The notes beneath the pieces were generated by a model. It saw only the letters and a program-made list of their open reading frames with translations, did not search any database and was not told the DNA's origin. 43,248 bases of DNA from an uncultured bacterium (GTDB taxonomy: Bacteria; Vulcanimicrobiota; Xenobia; Xenobiales; Xenobiaceae), in contig CAKUDB010000023.1 in NCBI GenBank assembly GCA_934644775.1, positions 1 through 43,248 on the forward strand, written 5' to 3'. The position numbers were made by a program, and so were the translations under genes. Positions 8,303 to 17,650 of the stretch are shown here, piece after piece (positions within the stretch are counted from its first letter, which is position 1; each line of letters starts with the position of its first letter).

Positions 8303-9601
8303 TCACTCTGCACAAATTTCCTCTACTCCAGTATAAGAAGCAGAATCTAATATCAATAAAGTAATTTCCGGCCTGACACCACAGCGAAAAGGTACCACAG
8401 TTTCACCCAACCCTACATTAGTATAAATTTGACAACCTTTAGCTCGATACCAACCAGAAGTCAGTTGCTGTGGATAGTTAGTAGAAACTCCCAAAGGAGT
8501 ACCCCAAGGTAAAAGCACCTGACCACCGTGAGTATGGCCTGAAATAATAAAGTCTACTCTATCCTGTCCGTTATAGCGCTCAAAAATAATATCCGGGTTG
8601 TGGCTAAAAAGCACTCGAGGCATATCTTCTGCCACTTGAGCCAAAGCTTTATCGATAGCCACCGGAGCCGACCATAAATCGCCTACTCCAGCTAGACACA
8701 AACCGCGCCTAGGGGGCTGCAAACTAACTTCTCTCTCTTCATTGATAAAAAGACGCTCGTTCTTGAGTAGGCGCAAACCTCCGGCGGCACAAGCTTTCTC
8801 TACTGAATCGCTGCCGTGCCAGTAGTCGTGATTGCCCAAAACCCCGATAAAAGCTAAACGCGGCCGCAGTAAGCCCATCCAGGCTGCCGCCTTAGCAAAG
8901 CGCTCGCGACCACCAAAAACATAATCGCCACCCCCAACTAGAATATCTGGCTGCAAAGAATTTATTAAACTAGCCGCCCTAAGTAAATCGGCAGATTGGC
9001 TGTAAGTTCCGGCATGTAAATCGGCAAAGAAGACTAAGCGCAATCCAGTTAAAGAGGCAGGCAATCCTTTTAAGTGCAAACGGTAAGCACTGATCCGGTA
9101 AGCCCCCACATCTTGGCGCAAGTAAAAGACTAAAGCGACGGCCAAGCCGACTATAGTTAATAATATCCAGGTGCAGCGCCTAGTCCAGACTAACTGCCCT
9201 TGCCTTTTGAGCTTAGCCCAATAAGCCCAAGTTTGCCCCCCAAGGGCCAAGAGCCAAGCATATAACAAACCAGTTAGTAAGGAGCGGAGACTAATATTTA
9301 TTAAGGCTGACCGACTAATCGGCCCTAGTGGCAGCGCCAGGTCGAAAAACTGAGCTAATAAGAGGCTAATCCAACTATCTAGCGGCACTATACGCAAAAA
9401 AGCTGCCACTGGCAGAGAAACGGTATAACAAAAGAGCCTATAATAGTTGCGCTCGGGCATAAGGCCACCGCTGGCGGCAGCATTGGTGTAGCCTAAGTAG
9501 AAGACCAAAAGGGCCGCCCCTATTCCGCCAACTAAGCTGCCTACCTTAACTAGGGTGCTTTTACTAGGCTCTTTAGCTTGTTCCAGTCGGTCAGCTGTCA
9601 T
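8303..9601 (-). CDS. Membrane-anchored calcineurin-like metallophosphoesterase (YkuE/YaeI type)
   Basis: A 432-residue protein with about four N-terminal hydrophobic segments (first ~165 residues) followed by a complete calcineurin-like catalytic domain. The metal-binding motifs appear in order: FADLHAG (DxH), GGGDYV (GD), GNHDYW (GNHD), FSHNPD, and SGHTHGGQ. Related YaeI and YkuE proteins are phosphoesterases; YaeI-type enzymes act on UDP-diacylglucosamine or related lipids, but the substrate here is not determined. It lies between the secreted protein gene (5 nt upstream) and plsC (15 nt downstream), so a lipid-related role is plausible. Confidence 0.9.
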   Translation of the reverse strand: MTADRLEQAKEPSKSTLVKVGSLVGGIGAALLVFYLGYTNAAASGGLMPERNYYRLFCYTVSLPVAAFLRIVPLDSWISLLLAQFFDLALPLGPISRSALINISLRSLLTGLLYAWLLALGGQTWAYWAKLKRQGQLVWTRRCTWILLTIVGLAVALVFYLRQDVGAYRISAYRLHLKGLPASLTGLRLVFFADLHAGTYSQSADLLRAASLINSLQPDILVGGGDYVFGGRERFAKAAAWMGLLRPRLAFIGVLGNHDYWHGSDSVEKACAAGGLRLLKNERLFINEEREVSLQPPRRGLCLAGVGDLWSAPVAIDKALAQVAEDMPRVLFSHNPDIIFERYNGQDRVDFIISGHTHGGQVLLPWGTPLGVSTNYPQQLTSGWYRAKGCQIYTNVGLGETVVPFRCGVRPEITLLILDSASYTGVEEICAE

Positions 9602-9606
9602 AAGAG

Positions 9607-10254
9607 CTATTTAGTTTCTAAAACGTAACCGCTCCAGCGCAGCCCTTGAGCCAAAAGGCCAGGCTCAGTCATTAAAAAGCCCTCGGCTTGGCCAGCCTTA
9701 AAGAATATGCCCAAATCACAACGGGCTTGCGAATATAAAGCGATGCGAATGCCCTTTTTCTTGTGTATATAAAAGGCAAAGGGGCTACCCAGTTTTTCTA
9801 AGCAAGTGGCTTCAGAAGAGCCCAAAGAGACAAACTCAGCCACCCCTTGTCCCAGAGTCCATACTTTAGAGCGGCTATCTAAGGGGCGAGCCACCGAAAT
9901 ATTAACTACGCGCCCTTCATTCAAGCGAATGACAACATTATCACCATAGACACTAGCTTCGCCTTCAGCTTGGCGGTCGGGGTGGCCCATAATTTTGGCC
10001 AATTCTTTCGAGCTCATACCTATATAAAGATCGTTTACTCTGAAAGGAAGGTTGGATTTCCACTGCGGCCCAGTGATCGTATTAGGATCGTGACCGTCGA
10101 CAATATCAGTCCAAATACCCGTTCTTACTACCGGATTATCGATAGGGCCAGAGAAAGCCGAATCGTTAAAAAAGGCCCAGATTAAGGATAAAGCCGCCCC
10201 TAAGACCAGACAACGACAATTTCTACTTAAATAATTAAGTAAACCGGCCTGCAT
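9607..10254 (-). CDS. Secreted protein with two BamE/SmpA-like motifs, unknown function
   Basis: A 215-residue protein with an N-terminal hydrophobic export signal (residues about 10-35). The remainder contains two similar blocks, LYIGMSSKELAKIMGHPD and a later one reading VSLGSSEATCLEKLGSP. These resemble the IGMSxxEVxxxLGxP pattern of BamE/SmpA-type small exported domains, but the protein is otherwise not recognised. It begins 3 nt after the stop of the MFS gene, and AAGGAGG for its translation lies inside the end of that gene, which points to translational coupling. Function is unknown. Confidence 0.85.
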   Translation of the reverse strand: MQAGLLNYLSRNCRCLVLGAALSLIWAFFNDSAFSGPIDNPVVRTGIWTDIVDGHDPNTITGPQWKSNLPFRVNDLYIGMSSKELAKIMGHPDRQAEGEASVYGDNVVIRLNEGRVVNISVARPLDSRSKVWTLGQGVAEFVSLGSSEATCLEKLGSPFAFYIHKKKGIRIALYSQARCDLGIFFKAGQAEGFLMTEPGLLAQGLRWSGYVLETK

Positions 10255-10257
10255 ATT

Positions 10258-11745
10258 TTAATGAGCCTCCTTTTCTCCGCGCAGCAACCAGTTACGCCCC
10301 AAAAGTAAAGCTAAAGGAGAGATCATGGCTACCAAAGCGTAGATAAACCACATTTGCCCTGAATGTTGCACACCTTGAGCGGGCACAAAGATATCCAAAA
10401 CGGTACCAGAATAGAGGCCGGTAGTAAATTTGGCCAAGAACCAAGGGATGCCGGCTAATCCCATATAGGCACCGACTTTGCCCGAAGGGGCCAAAGCGGC
10501 CACATATTCTAAAAAGCGAGAAGACCAGAGAGCTTCACCCAGAGAGAAGATGATAACATAAAGGACTAAGCGGGTTAAGTTGGGGCCAGGAACGAGCAAG
10601 AAAGTGGTAGCGGCACTGACAAAAGTACCGATAAGCATCATATCAATAACCTTTACCTTATGGGTTAAAGCGGCAAATAAAGGCACAAATACGCAAATTA
10701 CCAAAGGATTTAAGCCAGTCAGCCATTCAAATTTATCGGCTACTTCGGCTGGATAACAGCGGAAAACATAGTCGGGAATGGTCAGCCACTGGTGAGCAAA
10801 CAGAGTACGTACTGGCAAGAGCATAAAAATGAAGAAGAGAAAACGCTTGTCGGCTAAAGGGCCCAAGTGTTTTACCAAGCGCTCCCACCCAGAAGCGGGC
10901 TCTTCTTCCTGCTCTGAGGCTTGTTGGGCAGCCTTCTCCCCTTCTGCTGAGGGTGGATTATAGCGATCGTGCTCGTCAACTTTTTTAGTTAAGAAACACC
11001 ATACGCCTAAGAACATCACTAAAGTGATAATAGCGCAAGCCCAATAGACGCCTTCGATACCTAAGCCTAAGCCCTTAATACTGAAAGAGCCCAACTGAAT
11101 AAAAGAGGAATCGGTTCTTAAATAAGGGCTAATAAAGTTGGAAGCGACAATGCCCAAATTCATAATGGCATAGAGCAAACTAAAACTTATGGCAGCCGTG
11201 CGCGGATCGGTATATTCTTTAACTCCGCTGTACATAGACGGCTCCAAAACGCCATAGCCTAAAGCCATAACGATCAGGGCTAACACAGCAGAGACGGAAG
11301 CGAAGCTACCAATTCCCAAGTGGGGACAAAAAGCCAACAGGGCGCGACCTACGAGAATTACTCCCAAAGAAGCCAATAAAGCTCGGCGAACTCCCAATTT
11401 ATCGGCTACCCAGCCTCCCCCAGCTACAGCTAGTGTCACCAAACCGGTAAAAAGAGAGACAGCCAACCCGGCTTGGGCCGCTCCCATAGCTAAGTCGGTT
11501 CCTAAATATCGGGTAAGTAAAGTCAGCACACCAAAATAGGCTATGCCGTCTCCAAAACTGACCAGATTGACGATCCAAAAGGCGCGGGAAGCCATTAAAA
11601 GCAACTTGATCGACTCCCACAAACTTATATCATCGCTTTTTGAAGACTCTTCAGGGCTCGTATCTACAGGCTTTTGCTCGGCATGGTCGGCAGAAGCAAT
11701 CTCTATTTGAGCTTTTTCTTCTTCTAAAGTAACTTCATCTTCCAT
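10258..11745 (-). CDS. Major facilitator superfamily transporter, POT/PTR-like
   Basis: A 495-residue integral membrane protein with about twelve hydrophobic helices and a charged central loop (around residues 265-290). The MFS motif A is visible as GGWVADKLGVRRA between helices 2 and 3. The early FGDGIAYFGVLTLL segment and overall length suggest the proton-coupled oligopeptide (POT/PTR) branch, though the ExxER motif of canonical POT proteins is not evident. The substrate is therefore unassigned. The first ~45 residues are an acidic cytoplasmic tail. It is part of the leftward run that starts with the kinase gene. Confidence 0.88.
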   Translation of the reverse strand: MEDEVTLEEEKAQIEIASADHAEQKPVDTSPEESSKSDDISLWESIKLLLMASRAFWIVNLVSFGDGIAYFGVLTLLTRYLGTDLAMGAAQAGLAVSLFTGLVTLAVAGGGWVADKLGVRRALLASLGVILVGRALLAFCPHLGIGSFASVSAVLALIVMALGYGVLEPSMYSGVKEYTDPRTAAISFSLLYAIMNLGIVASNFISPYLRTDSSFIQLGSFSIKGLGLGIEGVYWACAIITLVMFLGVWCFLTKKVDEHDRYNPPSAEGEKAAQQASEQEEEPASGWERLVKHLGPLADKRFLFFIFMLLPVRTLFAHQWLTIPDYVFRCYPAEVADKFEWLTGLNPLVICVFVPLFAALTHKVKVIDMMLIGTFVSAATTFLLVPGPNLTRLVLYVIIFSLGEALWSSRFLEYVAALAPSGKVGAYMGLAGIPWFLAKFTTGLYSGTVLDIFVPAQGVQHSGQMWFIYALVAMISPLALLLGRNWLLRGEKEAH

Positions 11746-11802
11746 ATTTTATTTCTATCCTAAAAAAATCGCTTAGGTATGCCCACTCCCAGTAGATCTG
11801 AC

Positions 11803-13113
11803 TTACTCGGCGTGTCCCTCTTTAATTACACTATAATCGGGCAAACTCAAATTTAATTTTTCCAAAGCTTGAGCCATTTCTAAAGCGTTGGCAAAGCGCT
11901 GGTCTGGCTTGCGAGCAGTAGCTTTCAAAACGATCTTGTCCAGTTGGGGATCGACTTGAGGACGCACCTTGCGCAAAGACATAGGACTGCCCATAACTAT
12001 CTCTTTTATAACATTCATAAGGCCGTCTTCTCTAAAGGGTACGCGACCAACTAGCGCTTCGTAAATTATCAATCCTAAAGCGTAAATATCGGTGCGAGGG
12101 CTAACTTCTCCCATAGAGAGATCGAATTGCTCGGGGGCCATATAGACGGGAGTCCCTAAAGTGCTGCCCGGCATAGTAAGCATTAGGGGAGCGTCGATCA
12201 ATTTGGAGATGCCAAAATCGAGCAAGCGCACTCTATCTTTCTGATCGATTAGGATATTACTGGGCTTTAAGTCGCGATGGATGATGCCGACTTGGTGAAT
12301 TTTGTCCAGAGCCTTAGCTGTGGTAATGGCAACCCGCACCATCTCGGCTGGACTAAGTAATCTTTCTTGTAAGAGCTGTTCTAAATCGTGCCCTTGGATT
12401 AGCTCCATTACTATATAATTTACCGGCTGATTACCCACATCAAAGATATGGACAGTTTCAGGGATATTCAGACGAGCCATAATTTCAGCTTCACGTAAAA
12501 AACGCTCTATATGATGCTTAGCTAAATTGGCGTCGTCGGGCAAAACTTTAATAGCTACTTCTCTATCTAAATCAGTATCGAGGGCCCGGTAGACTACTCC
12601 CATACCGCCGATACCTAAAATAGCTTCTAATCGATAATGGCCTAAAGTGTCGCCTACTCCCACTGTCATCACCGGAGAATGGGCCGAGCGAACCTTAGGG
12701 ATAGGCACTTCTTTCGTATAAGAGCGCAAAGCTACCCCAATTCTAGCCACTAAAACTTCAGGATCGGTATTTACGTCTACTACATCGGAAGCTCCGGCAG
12801 CCAACAACTTAATGCTGGGATCTTCTCCCCCTTCGCCGTCTTGAGAAGAGACGATAGCTATAAGGACACATTCAGACAAATCGAGATTTTGGCGCAACTG
12901 GGCTATAAAGTCGACCGCCTTAGGCCAAGTAGCTAACCCACAATCGACAATTATTACATCTGGATGTAAGGTTTGGCCCAATCCCTCGGCAGAAAGGGTG
13001 GCCCGTCCGCCAGAATTGTAGCCAGCCCGCTCTAGAGCACCTAAGAATGCCAAATTGTAAGTAGTGCCTTTTCCGTAATAAACTACTACAGCACCCCGAT
13101 TAGAACCGCTCAT
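11803..13113 (-). CDS. Pseudo-receiver domain fused to Ser/Thr protein kinase
   Basis: A 436-residue cytoplasmic protein. Residues 1-130 have the alternating pattern of a CheY-like receiver, with PDVIIVDCG carrying an Asp at position 57, but the first strand (AVVVYYGKG) lacks the usual acidic pair, so phosphorylation is doubtful. Residues about 155-420 are a complete Hanks-type kinase: Gly-loop GIGGMGVVY, Lys189 in VAIKVL, catalytic HRDLKPSN (Asp281), DFG (299-301) and an APE-like MAPEQF. No transmembrane helix or extracellular sensor is present, unlike PknB. AGGAG sits 5 nt before the ATG. It heads the leftward run with the transporter. Targets are unknown. Confidence 0.94.
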   Translation of the reverse strand: MSGSNRGAVVVYYGKGTTYNLAFLGALERAGYNSGGRATLSAEGLGQTLHPDVIIVDCGLATWPKAVDFIAQLRQNLDLSECVLIAIVSSQDGEGGEDPSIKLLAAGASDVVDVNTDPEVLVARIGVALRSYTKEVPIPKVRSAHSPVMTVGVGDTLGHYRLEAILGIGGMGVVYRALDTDLDREVAIKVLPDDANLAKHHIERFLREAEIMARLNIPETVHIFDVGNQPVNYIVMELIQGHDLEQLLQERLLSPAEMVRVAITTAKALDKIHQVGIIHRDLKPSNILIDQKDRVRLLDFGISKLIDAPLMLTMPGSTLGTPVYMAPEQFDLSMGEVSPRTDIYALGLIIYEALVGRVPFREDGLMNVIKEIVMGSPMSLRKVRPQVDPQLDKIVLKATARKPDQRFANALEMAQALEKLNLSLPDYSVIKEGHAE

Positions 13114-13246
13114 AGAGACTCCTAGCCAAATTATTTCAGCGAAACCGCCCCAGCCTATTTCAAGTAAGAACTGCTTTTCCTTGTTTTTCCTACTGGGGCC
13201 TTCCAGTGATTCTCGGATTTTTTTGCCCTTATTTAAAGATAGACTC

Positions 13247-13275
13247 TTGACAAGCTGTCACCCAATCGTTATTAT
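13247..13275 (+). promoter_or_regulatory. Strong sigma70-type promoter of the CAU tRNA
   Basis: TTGACA (13247-13252) and TATTAT (13270-13275) are separated by exactly 17 nt, and the tRNA begins 11 nt after the -10 box. This is the best promoter match in the window. It may also serve tilS by read-through of the terminator after the tRNA. Confidence 0.85.
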
Positions 13276-13285
13276 ACTCGCGTCC

Positions 13286-13360
<75 letters not shown>

Positions 13361-13365
13361 TTAAG

Positions 13366-13389
13366 GCCCAGAATTTCTGGGCTTTTTTT
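13366..13389 (+). terminator. Intrinsic terminator between the tRNA and tilS
   Basis: GCCCAGA (13366-13372) and TCTGGGC (13376-13382) form a perfect 7-bp stem with a three-base loop, followed by seven T. It lies 5 nt after the tRNA CCA and ends only 11 nt before the tilS ATG. Confidence 0.88.
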
Positions 13390-13400
13390 GTATTTCCGAT

Positions 13401-14975
13401 ATGTTTCCTCTAGCTACCCGTTTAGAAAAATTTTTGCAATTACCTCAATTGCTTCCCAAGGGCAGCCGCTGTTTAGCCGCCGTTTCCGGTGGGAGTGATT
13501 CGACGGCTTTGCTTTGCCTGTTGCACGAGTTACAACCCGCCTTAAATTTAACCATTTATGGGGCTCATTTAGACCATCAGCTGCGCCCCGAGTCGGGAGA
13601 AGACAGAAGACATACCGAAGATTTGTGCCGCCAGTTGGGCATAACTTGTTTAGCTAAAAGTGTGCCTATAAGCCAAATTGCCGCCGCCCGAGGCCTCTCT
13701 TTAGAAGAAGCTGGCCGCCACGAGCGTTACGCCTTTTTTGCCCAAATCCAAAGAGAGTACAACTTACCTTTTTTATTGACTGCCCACACAGCCGACGATT
13801 TAGCCGAAACGGTACTTATGCGCTTAATTAGTGGCACTGGCGTTGCCGGGTTGGGAGCTATTAGGAGTAAAAGCAAGCGCGGCGACTATACTTTGTTGCG
13901 CCCTTTACTTATCTTTACTAAAGAAGAGTTGTGCCAATATTTAAGCCAAAGGGGCCAAACTTGGCGGGAAGATTCTACTAACCATATTGCTAATGCTCCG
14001 CGTACTCAAGTGCGTTTGCAGTTGTTGCCCTTACTAAAGAAATGGAATAGAGGCATCGTCTCTGCTTTGGGGCGCTTAGCCCAAAGTGCTCAAGAAGACG
14101 AAGACTATTTCCACCAACAAGTTGAAAAACTCTGGGCCCAAGGAGCTCTGGGCAGCTCGGCAGCGCCCCCGCCTCCTGGGGCCGAATACAGAATTTTTAT
14201 TCAAGTTCCTCAAAATAATCAAAGTGTAGGCTTTAAGCGCACCTGGCTAAGCGGACTTCCCGTGGCTTTGCGCAAACGCCTTTGGCGCTTAACCCAAGAG
14301 AAGCTCTTAAAGTTGTTACCCAAGCAACCAGATAAAGTTTGGCCCTTGGAAAGTTGCCACTATGCCGCTTTAGAAGCTTTTATGGAGGCGGCTAACGGCA
14401 AACTTTTGCCTCTAGTCAACAATTTGCAAGTGCGTTGGCAACAAGATATTCTCTGGTGGGAAGTAGGCCATAGCCCCCAAGAGCTTCTCCCAGCAGAGAT
14501 AGCCAGCCAAACTATAGAACTTTCCACTGCCCAAATCGCTACTTTGCGTCGTCTCTCAGGAGTCGAATCGGCAAGTAAAATAGATCTTGAGGCAGCCCTC
14601 TCGCCTTTAGAATTGTCTTTCCCCCAGCGCCACGTAAAGCTAACCTTCAGAGCCGAACCGACTAGCCAACGGCCAGAACCCCTAAAAATTTGGCTCGATC
14701 CGGAGCCTTTCTTGACTAAATTGGCTAGTAGTTGCTCGCTGTCGGTGCGCTCTCGCCTACCCGGCGACCGTTTCTTTCCAGCCGGAGGCCAGGGAAGCCA
14801 AAAATTAAAGAAATATTTACTCGGCTGCCGAGTGCCTCAAAAAGAGCGAGATTTACTGCCGCTGCTCTGTTGTGGCCCCCATATAATCTGGGCAATAGGC
14901 TTAAAAGCCGAGCAGAACTTCTTGGCCAAACCCGGCCAAAGCCAAGTTATAAGCCTACAAGCATCACCTATATAA
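13401..14975 (+). CDS. tilS: tRNA(Ile)-lysidine synthase
   Basis: A 524-residue cytoplasmic enzyme that uses ATP and lysine to convert C34 of the CAU-anticodon Ile tRNA to lysidine. The N-type ATP pyrophosphatase P-loop SGGSDS is at residues 29-34, followed by GAHLDHQLRPES and TAHTADDLAETVLMRL, all TilS-specific. The C-terminal domain (around residues 440-520), with the RLPGDRF block, matches the full-length enzyme. Directly upstream are a CAU tRNA and its terminator, and there is no recognisable ribosome binding site before the ATG at 13401. It is followed by an hpt-like gene 15 nt on and then ftsH, the classical Bacillota order. Confidence 0.97.
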   Translation: MFPLATRLEKFLQLPQLLPKGSRCLAAVSGGSDSTALLCLLHELQPALNLTIYGAHLDHQLRPESGEDRRHTEDLCRQLGITCLAKSVPISQIAAARGLSLEEAGRHERYAFFAQIQREYNLPFLLTAHTADDLAETVLMRLISGTGVAGLGAIRSKSKRGDYTLLRPLLIFTKEELCQYLSQRGQTWREDSTNHIANAPRTQVRLQLLPLLKKWNRGIVSALGRLAQSAQEDEDYFHQQVEKLWAQGALGSSAAPPPPGAEYRIFIQVPQNNQSVGFKRTWLSGLPVALRKRLWRLTQEKLLKLLPKQPDKVWPLESCHYAALEAFMEAANGKLLPLVNNLQVRWQQDILWWEVGHSPQELLPAEIASQTIELSTAQIATLRRLSGVESASKIDLEAALSPLELSFPQRHVKLTFRAEPTSQRPEPLKIWLDPEPFLTKLASSCSLSVRSRLPGDRFFPAGGQGSQKLKKYLLGCRVPQKERDLLPLLCCGPHIIWAIGLKAEQNFLAKPGQSQVISLQASPI

Positions 14976-14990
14976 GAAAGGGTATTTGCC

Positions 14991-15545
14991 ATGTCCCATT
15001 CCCCAGCAACAGTCGACCAAGTTCAACTGGGCCAAGTTATTTTTTCTGAAACTCAAATTCAAAATAGGGTCAAGGAGTTAGCTGCCCAAATTAGTCGCGA
15101 CTACGCAGGCCAATCAGTGCACTTATTGGCCGTACTGCGCGGTGCCGTACCTTTTTTGGCCGATCTTTCGCGCTATTTAACTTTAGACGTTACTTTTGAT
15201 TTTTTGAGCGTCACTCGCGATAAAGAGACGAATCATGTTCGCCTTTTAAAAGACCTGGACAGTTTAGTCGAAGGGCGGCAGATCCTTATCGTCGAGGATA
15301 TTATTAACGAGGGAGAGACCCTCAGTTATCTAGTAAAAACTTTATCTTTACGCAACCCGAAAAGTATCAAGATTGTAACTATGTTCGACCGTCCCCACAG
15401 CCACAAAAACGGACTCCAAGCCGACTATATAGGTTTTTCTTTAGATAACCAATTTGTGGTGGGCTACGGCTTAGATTATAAACAACTTTATCGCAACTTG
15501 CCTTATTTATCGGAGCTTACTTTTACTTCTAGCGAGAGAGACTAG
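14991..15545 (+). CDS. Hypoxanthine phosphoribosyltransferase paralogue with altered active site
   Basis: A 184-residue phosphoribosyltransferase-fold protein in the usual hpt position between tilS and ftsH. The fold and C-terminal part are well preserved (ADYIGFSLDN, VVGYGLDY, YRNLPY). However, the PRPP motif reads VEDIINEGETL, so the catalytic Asp of the normal EDIIDTG is Asn106 and the following Thr is Glu107. The flexible-loop block normally like SSYGxxTxSxG is replaced by VTRDKETNHVRLL. The canonical paralogue at 18755-19345 keeps all of these. This copy may be catalytically weak or regulatory. In Bacillus subtilis, TilS and HprT are reported to act together on ftsH expression, which fits the location. 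AAAGGG lies 8 nt before the ATG. Confidence 0.93.
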   Translation: MSHSPATVDQVQLGQVIFSETQIQNRVKELAAQISRDYAGQSVHLLAVLRGAVPFLADLSRYLTLDVTFDFLSVTRDKETNHVRLLKDLDSLVEGRQILIVEDIINEGETLSYLVKTLSLRNPKSIKIVTMFDRPHSHKNGLQADYIGFSLDNQFVVGYGLDYKQLYRNLPYLSELTFTSSERD

Positions 15546-15578
15546 CCATTTTTCAATTTATACTTATCTGGGCTCTTC

Positions 15579-15608
15579 TTGCCAGAGGTACTGCTTATAG
15601 GTTAGTAT
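15579..15608 (+). promoter_or_regulatory. Possible ftsH promoter
   Basis: TTGCCA (15579-15584) and TAGTAT (15603-15608) are 18 nt apart in the 159-nt gap before ftsH. Both hexamers are moderate matches. Just downstream, GCGTGT (15615-15620) and ACACGC (15637-15642) form an inverted repeat with a 16-nt spacer, near where transcription would start. Confidence 0.35.
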
Positions 15609-15704
15609 ACCAGGGCGTGTGAGAATAAAAATAGTAACACGCTCAGTTATTAAGGCTGAACTTTCCGCTGGAATCAGCCCTGACTACTCTAAAGGATATA
15701 CATT

Positions 15705-17609
15705 TTGTCTAAATATCTCAGACAGTTACTCATATTTCTTATTTTAGGCGGAGTTATTCTGCTAGTTCTCGATTATATGGGCGGCTCCGGAGCTTCTGAA
15801 AAACTTAAATTCAGCGAGTTTATAGATGCAGTCACCAGCAACAAAGTAGCTTCCGTAACTATTCGCGGAGACGTTATCGAGGGCAAATTTGCCTCTCCCC
15901 AACCCGCTTCCGATCCGGCTTTGGCAGCGGCTAATCGTACTTTTAGCGAATTTAAGACGACTTTCCGCTCTGCCGTTACCCCTTCACCAGAGGAGTTACT
16001 TTTAAAGCATAAGGTCAAAGTGGCTATAGAAGACGACAGCTGGGGTGATTGGTGGATGATTATCTTCAATGTCCTGCCCCTAGTTATCTTGGTCTTCTTC
16101 TTTATTATGATCAGTCGCCAAGCTTCCGGAGCCAACCAAGGCTTTGGTTTTGGTCGCTCTAAGCATAAGGCTGTCACCAGCGATAAGATCACCGTCACTT
16201 TCGACGACGTAGCCGGCGTAGAAGAAGCTAAAGAAGAGCTTGAAGAGATCGTCGACTACTTAAAATACCCAGCCAAATATAAAGCTTTGGGCGCTCGTAT
16301 CCCTAAAGGCGTCTTACTTTTAGGTAGCCCCGGTACGGGAAAAACTTTATTGGGCCGAGCGGTAGCCGGTGAAGCCGGAGTACCTTTCTATTATATTAGC
16401 GGCTCCGACTTTGTGGAAATGTTCGTCGGCGTAGGCGCTTCTCGCGTCCGCGATCTCTTCGAGCAAGCCAAAAAGACGGCCCCTTGTATCGTCTTTATGG
16501 ACGAGATTGACGCCGTAGGTCGTCAGCGCGGTGCCGGTTTAGGAGGGGGCCACGATGAAAGGGAGCAAACTTTAAACCAACTTTTGGTCGAGATGGACGG
16601 CTTTGACAGTACGCCCAACACCTCGCCAGTTATCGTTTTGGCAGCTACCAACCGTCCCGACGTACTCGATCCCGCTTTATTGCGTCCAGGTCGCTTCGAC
16701 CGCCAAGTAGTAGTAGATCGTCCCGATATTGCCGGTCGTACAGCTATACTTAAAGTCCACAGTAGGGGCAAGCCCTTGGACGAGCATGTCGATTTGCGCG
16801 AATTGGCCCAGCGTACTCCCGGTTTTTCCGGTGCCGATTTGGAGAACTTACTTAACGAAGCGGCTCTGTTGGCAGCCCGGCGCAAAGAAGAAGTTATTAC
16901 TATGGCCGATTGCACCGAAGCTATCGATAGGGTTATGATGGGCCCCGAGCGCAAGAGCCGAATTATTTCCGAAAAAGATCGCCGCGTTACCGCCTACCAT
17001 GAAGGCGGCCACGCTTTGGTGGCTAGGGCTATTCCTCAGGCCGATCCAGTGCGCAAAATTACTATTTTGCCCAGAGGTCAGGCTTTAGGCGTCACTTCCT
17101 TGGTGCCCGATCAAGATCGCTATAATAAAACTCGCTCGGAGATGCTGGCTAGTTTGGCGGTGTTTATGGGCGGTCGCGTAGCTGAAGAAGTAGTCTTTGG
17201 GGAGATTACTACCGGTGCTTCCAACGATATTGAAAGGGCCACCGAGATTGCCCGCGATATGGTTTGCCGCTTCGGTATGAGCGAGGCTATCGGCCCAGTA
17301 AATTATGGCCATAAGCAGAGCCAAGTCTTCTTGGGGCGCGATATAAGCGAGCATCGCAACTACTCAGAAAATACTTCCCAAGCTATCGATGCCGAAGTAC
17401 GTCGCATTTTGAGCGAATCTTACGAAAGAGCTCGCAATATTTTGCAGGATCATCGTCAAGATTTAGACAAGCTCACCGATTTGCTTATGGAAAAAGAGTT
17501 GGTAGAAGCTAGCGAATTAGATCAGCTCTTAGGCCCTTCGGCTCGAGATATTCTCAAGAAGGAAGAACAAGAGAGAGAATCTATCGACTTAAGTAAGGCC
17601 GACAATTAA
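15705..17609 (+). CDS. ftsH: ATP-dependent zinc metalloprotease FtsH
   Basis: A 634-residue membrane-bound AAA+ protease that unfolds and degrades membrane and short-lived cytoplasmic proteins as a hexamer. Two transmembrane helices (about 8-24 and 116-136) flank a small external domain. The AAA part has Walker A GSPGTGKT (207-214), Walker B FMDEIDA and the second region of homology ATNRPDVLDPALLRPGRFD. The zinc site is HEGGH (432-436), where most FtsH have HEAGH; the metal ligands and catalytic Glu are intact. The start is TTG at 15705, supported by AAAGGA 8 nt upstream and by a normal FtsH N-terminus. It follows tilS and the degenerate hpt. Confidence 0.98.
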   Translation: MSKYLRQLLIFLILGGVILLVLDYMGGSGASEKLKFSEFIDAVTSNKVASVTIRGDVIEGKFASPQPASDPALAAANRTFSEFKTTFRSAVTPSPEELLLKHKVKVAIEDDSWGDWWMIIFNVLPLVILVFFFIMISRQASGANQGFGFGRSKHKAVTSDKITVTFDDVAGVEEAKEELEEIVDYLKYPAKYKALGARIPKGVLLLGSPGTGKTLLGRAVAGEAGVPFYYISGSDFVEMFVGVGASRVRDLFEQAKKTAPCIVFMDEIDAVGRQRGAGLGGGHDEREQTLNQLLVEMDGFDSTPNTSPVIVLAATNRPDVLDPALLRPGRFDRQVVVDRPDIAGRTAILKVHSRGKPLDEHVDLRELAQRTPGFSGADLENLLNEAALLAARRKEEVITMADCTEAIDRVMMGPERKSRIISEKDRRVTAYHEGGHALVARAIPQADPVRKITILPRGQALGVTSLVPDQDRYNKTRSEMLASLAVFMGGRVAEEVVFGEITTGASNDIERATEIARDMVCRFGMSEAIGPVNYGHKQSQVFLGRDISEHRNYSENTSQAIDAEVRRILSESYERARNILQDHRQDLDKLTDLLMEKELVEASELDQLLGPSARDILKKEEQERESIDLSKADN

Positions 17610-17650
17610 AAAGAAGCAACTACTGTCGATTAGACATCTGGAAAGATAGT

